DNA of 6,404 nucleotides. It comes from Spirosoma sp. Lineage in GTDB: Bacteria > Bacteroidota > Bacteroidia > Cytophagales > Spirosomataceae. The notes under the pieces are model-generated. The model saw only the letters and a list, made by a program, of their open reading frames with translations, was not told the origin of the DNA and did no database searches. The stretch is taken from assembly GCA_025351545.1 (NCBI GenBank), contig JANXVQ010000980.1, forward strand, positions 1 through 6,404. The letters are read 5' to 3'. The position numbers and the translations under genes are program-made. Within the stretch, counting starts at the first letter, position 1, and every line of letters begins with the position of its first letter. This document shows positions 5,491-6,404 of this stretch, in pieces.

Positions 5491-6404
5491 TCAGGCAACT
5501 CGTTCTAACTTAATAGGATATGTCTTTTTTGAAGCCCATTGAGCAACGTAAATACTATCGTCTTCATCGACTAACACATCGTGCGGATGCAGAAAGGCTG
5601 AACTGGTACGGTCTTTACGCTGCTCGGCCAGTTTTCCATCCAGATAGGTAGGTTCTGAGCCACCGGGTGTTGAAATAACCCGATCGTTTTTATCTAAAAT
5701 AGTGATGTAGCCAGAGTCTGGATATGCGTCGGATGTACTACGAAACACAGCTCCATAAATGTTGTCGCCATGAATAACGGGGCGGCAAATGTACGAGCCA
5801 GGCAGTGCAATGGTGGATACATATTTCCCATCGAGCGTAAATCGTTTCAGCGCGTTATGCCGACGGTCGGTGATAAGTAATGTTGGATTAGCCGCCACGC
5901 GGCGATCGACAACAATACCATGACAACAATCGAACATATCATTTGTCTCTCCTTTGCCGCCCCAGTAACGAATGAGTTTTCCTGTTTTGTCGTACTGCAT
6001 TACGTAATTCAGGCCGTAGCCATCTACTACATAAATATCGCCATTGGCAGGATTAATCGCCGTTTCGGTGGGTTTATACTGGGCTGGGTAATCATATTTT
6101 CCGGTTTCTTTCGGGTATTCCAGCTTCATTAATTCGCGGCCTTTCAGATCGGTTTTTATAACCTGATGGCGGTCGGTATCGCAAATAAGCAAATACTGGT
6201 CATTACTCTCTCCGCCAAGCGTTAAGCCATGACCACCGGGATAACTATGACCCCAACTTTCGAGCAATTTTCCCGATTTGTCGTAAACAAGAATATTATT
6301 TTTTGTCTCGTTCGTCAACAGAATGATTCGTCCCTTGGCATCCTGCACCATTTCATGGCAATCATTGACTGGATTCTTACCAGCGTCTAAAATGCCCCAA
6401 CCCG
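5491..6404 (-). CDS. PAL-like / NHL-repeat beta-propeller protein, 5' end outside window
   Basis: The frame is open to the right edge, giving 303 visible residues. The internal ATG at 6351 is not the true start, because the upstream codons (reading GWGILDAGKNPVNDCHE) continue the first visible blade. The sequence is a series of propeller blades with NHL-type units, such as HGIVVD...LLITDRRHNALKRFTLDGK and HPHDVLVDEDDSIYVAQW. Numbering from the first visible codon, several positions resemble the catalytic core of PAL: DGYG with Tyr129 and a following YVMQYDKTGK, His161 in CHGIVVD, Arg180 in TDRRHN and His274 in HPHD. His58 (GHGLTL) or His16 could be the third zinc ligand. In animals PAL cleaves alpha-hydroxyglycine peptides; bacterial relatives are mostly uncharacterised, so the substrate is unknown. 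The signal peptide would lie upstream and cannot be seen. The stop is 15 bases before the DUF2231 start. A non-enzymatic NHL scaffold is the main alternative. Confidence 0.88.
   Translation of the reverse strand, partial: GWGILDAGKNPVNDCHEMVQDAKGRIILLTNETKNNILVYDKSGKLLESWGHSYPGGHGLTLGGESNDQYLLICDTDRHQVIKTDLKGRELMKLEYPKETGKYDYPAQYKPTETAINPANGDIYVVDGYGLNYVMQYDKTGKLIRYWGGKGETNDMFDCCHGIVVDRRVAANPTLLITDRRHNALKRFTLDGKYVSTIALPGSYICRPVIHGDNIYGAVFRSTSDAYPDSGYITILDKNDRVISTPGGSEPTYLDGKLAEQRKDRTSSAFLHPHDVLVDEDDSIYVAQWASKKTYPIKLERVA

Noticed and set aside
5920..6132. Plus-strand 70-codon frame opposite the propeller gene
   Set aside because: Antisense to conserved propeller blades; its hydrophobic character follows from the complement of the blade codons.
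6349..6351. ATG as the start of the propeller gene
   Set aside because: The frame continues open to the window edge, and the codons before it (NPVNDCHE) complete a blade-start motif, so this Met is internal and the true start is outside the window.

Overview
The window looks like chromosomal DNA of a free-living Bacteroidota of the Cytophagales (Spirosoma or Dyadobacter-like). This is inferred from the moderate GC content, a TAnnTTTG-type promoter element, start codons without Shine-Dalgarno sequences, and the gene families. Nothing seen directly fixes the genus. All four genes lie on the minus strand, so transcription runs from high to low coordinates. I see no genuine plus-strand gene, tRNA, rRNA, CRISPR array, insertion sequence or phage gene.

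In transcription order: (1) 6404-5491, a beta-propeller protein of the NHL / peptidyl-alpha-hydroxyglycine alpha-amidating lyase (PAL)-like type, with its N-terminus outside the window. (2) 5475-3934, 15 bases further on, a membrane protein joining a DUF2231 four-helix module, a planctomycete-type cytochrome c module (PSCyt1, CVQCH) and a C-terminal leucine-rich repeat domain. (3) A 267-base intergenic region with a perfect 18-bp inverted repeat and a plausible Bacteroidota promoter. (4) 3666-163, a 1167-residue lipoprotein with the order PSCyt1, DUF1549 (PSCyt2), LamG, DUF1553 (PSD1). (5) 119-1, the N-terminus of a DUF1501-type protein with a twin-arginine signal.

The set resembles the paralogous cytochrome/PSD1/DUF1501 families first noted in planctomycetes, here in a Bacteroidota-like genome. 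All products appear to act outside the cytoplasm. One is anchored in the inner membrane, one is a lipoprotein, one is probably Tat-exported, and the propeller's signal is not visible. Two proteins carry closely similar PSCyt1 modules, which suggests a shared electron path. LamG and LRR domains suggest binding to glycans or proteins. A substrate-processing system at the envelope, with heme proteins passing electrons to the membrane, is a reasonable inference, but no substrate or reaction can be read from the sequence.

The points most worth a second look are the PAL-like catalytic residues in the propeller, the DUF2231-cytochrome-LRR fusion with several histidines near its membrane helices, the Lys/Glu-rich insertion that splits the LamG domain, and the long perfect inverted repeat between the two transcription units.
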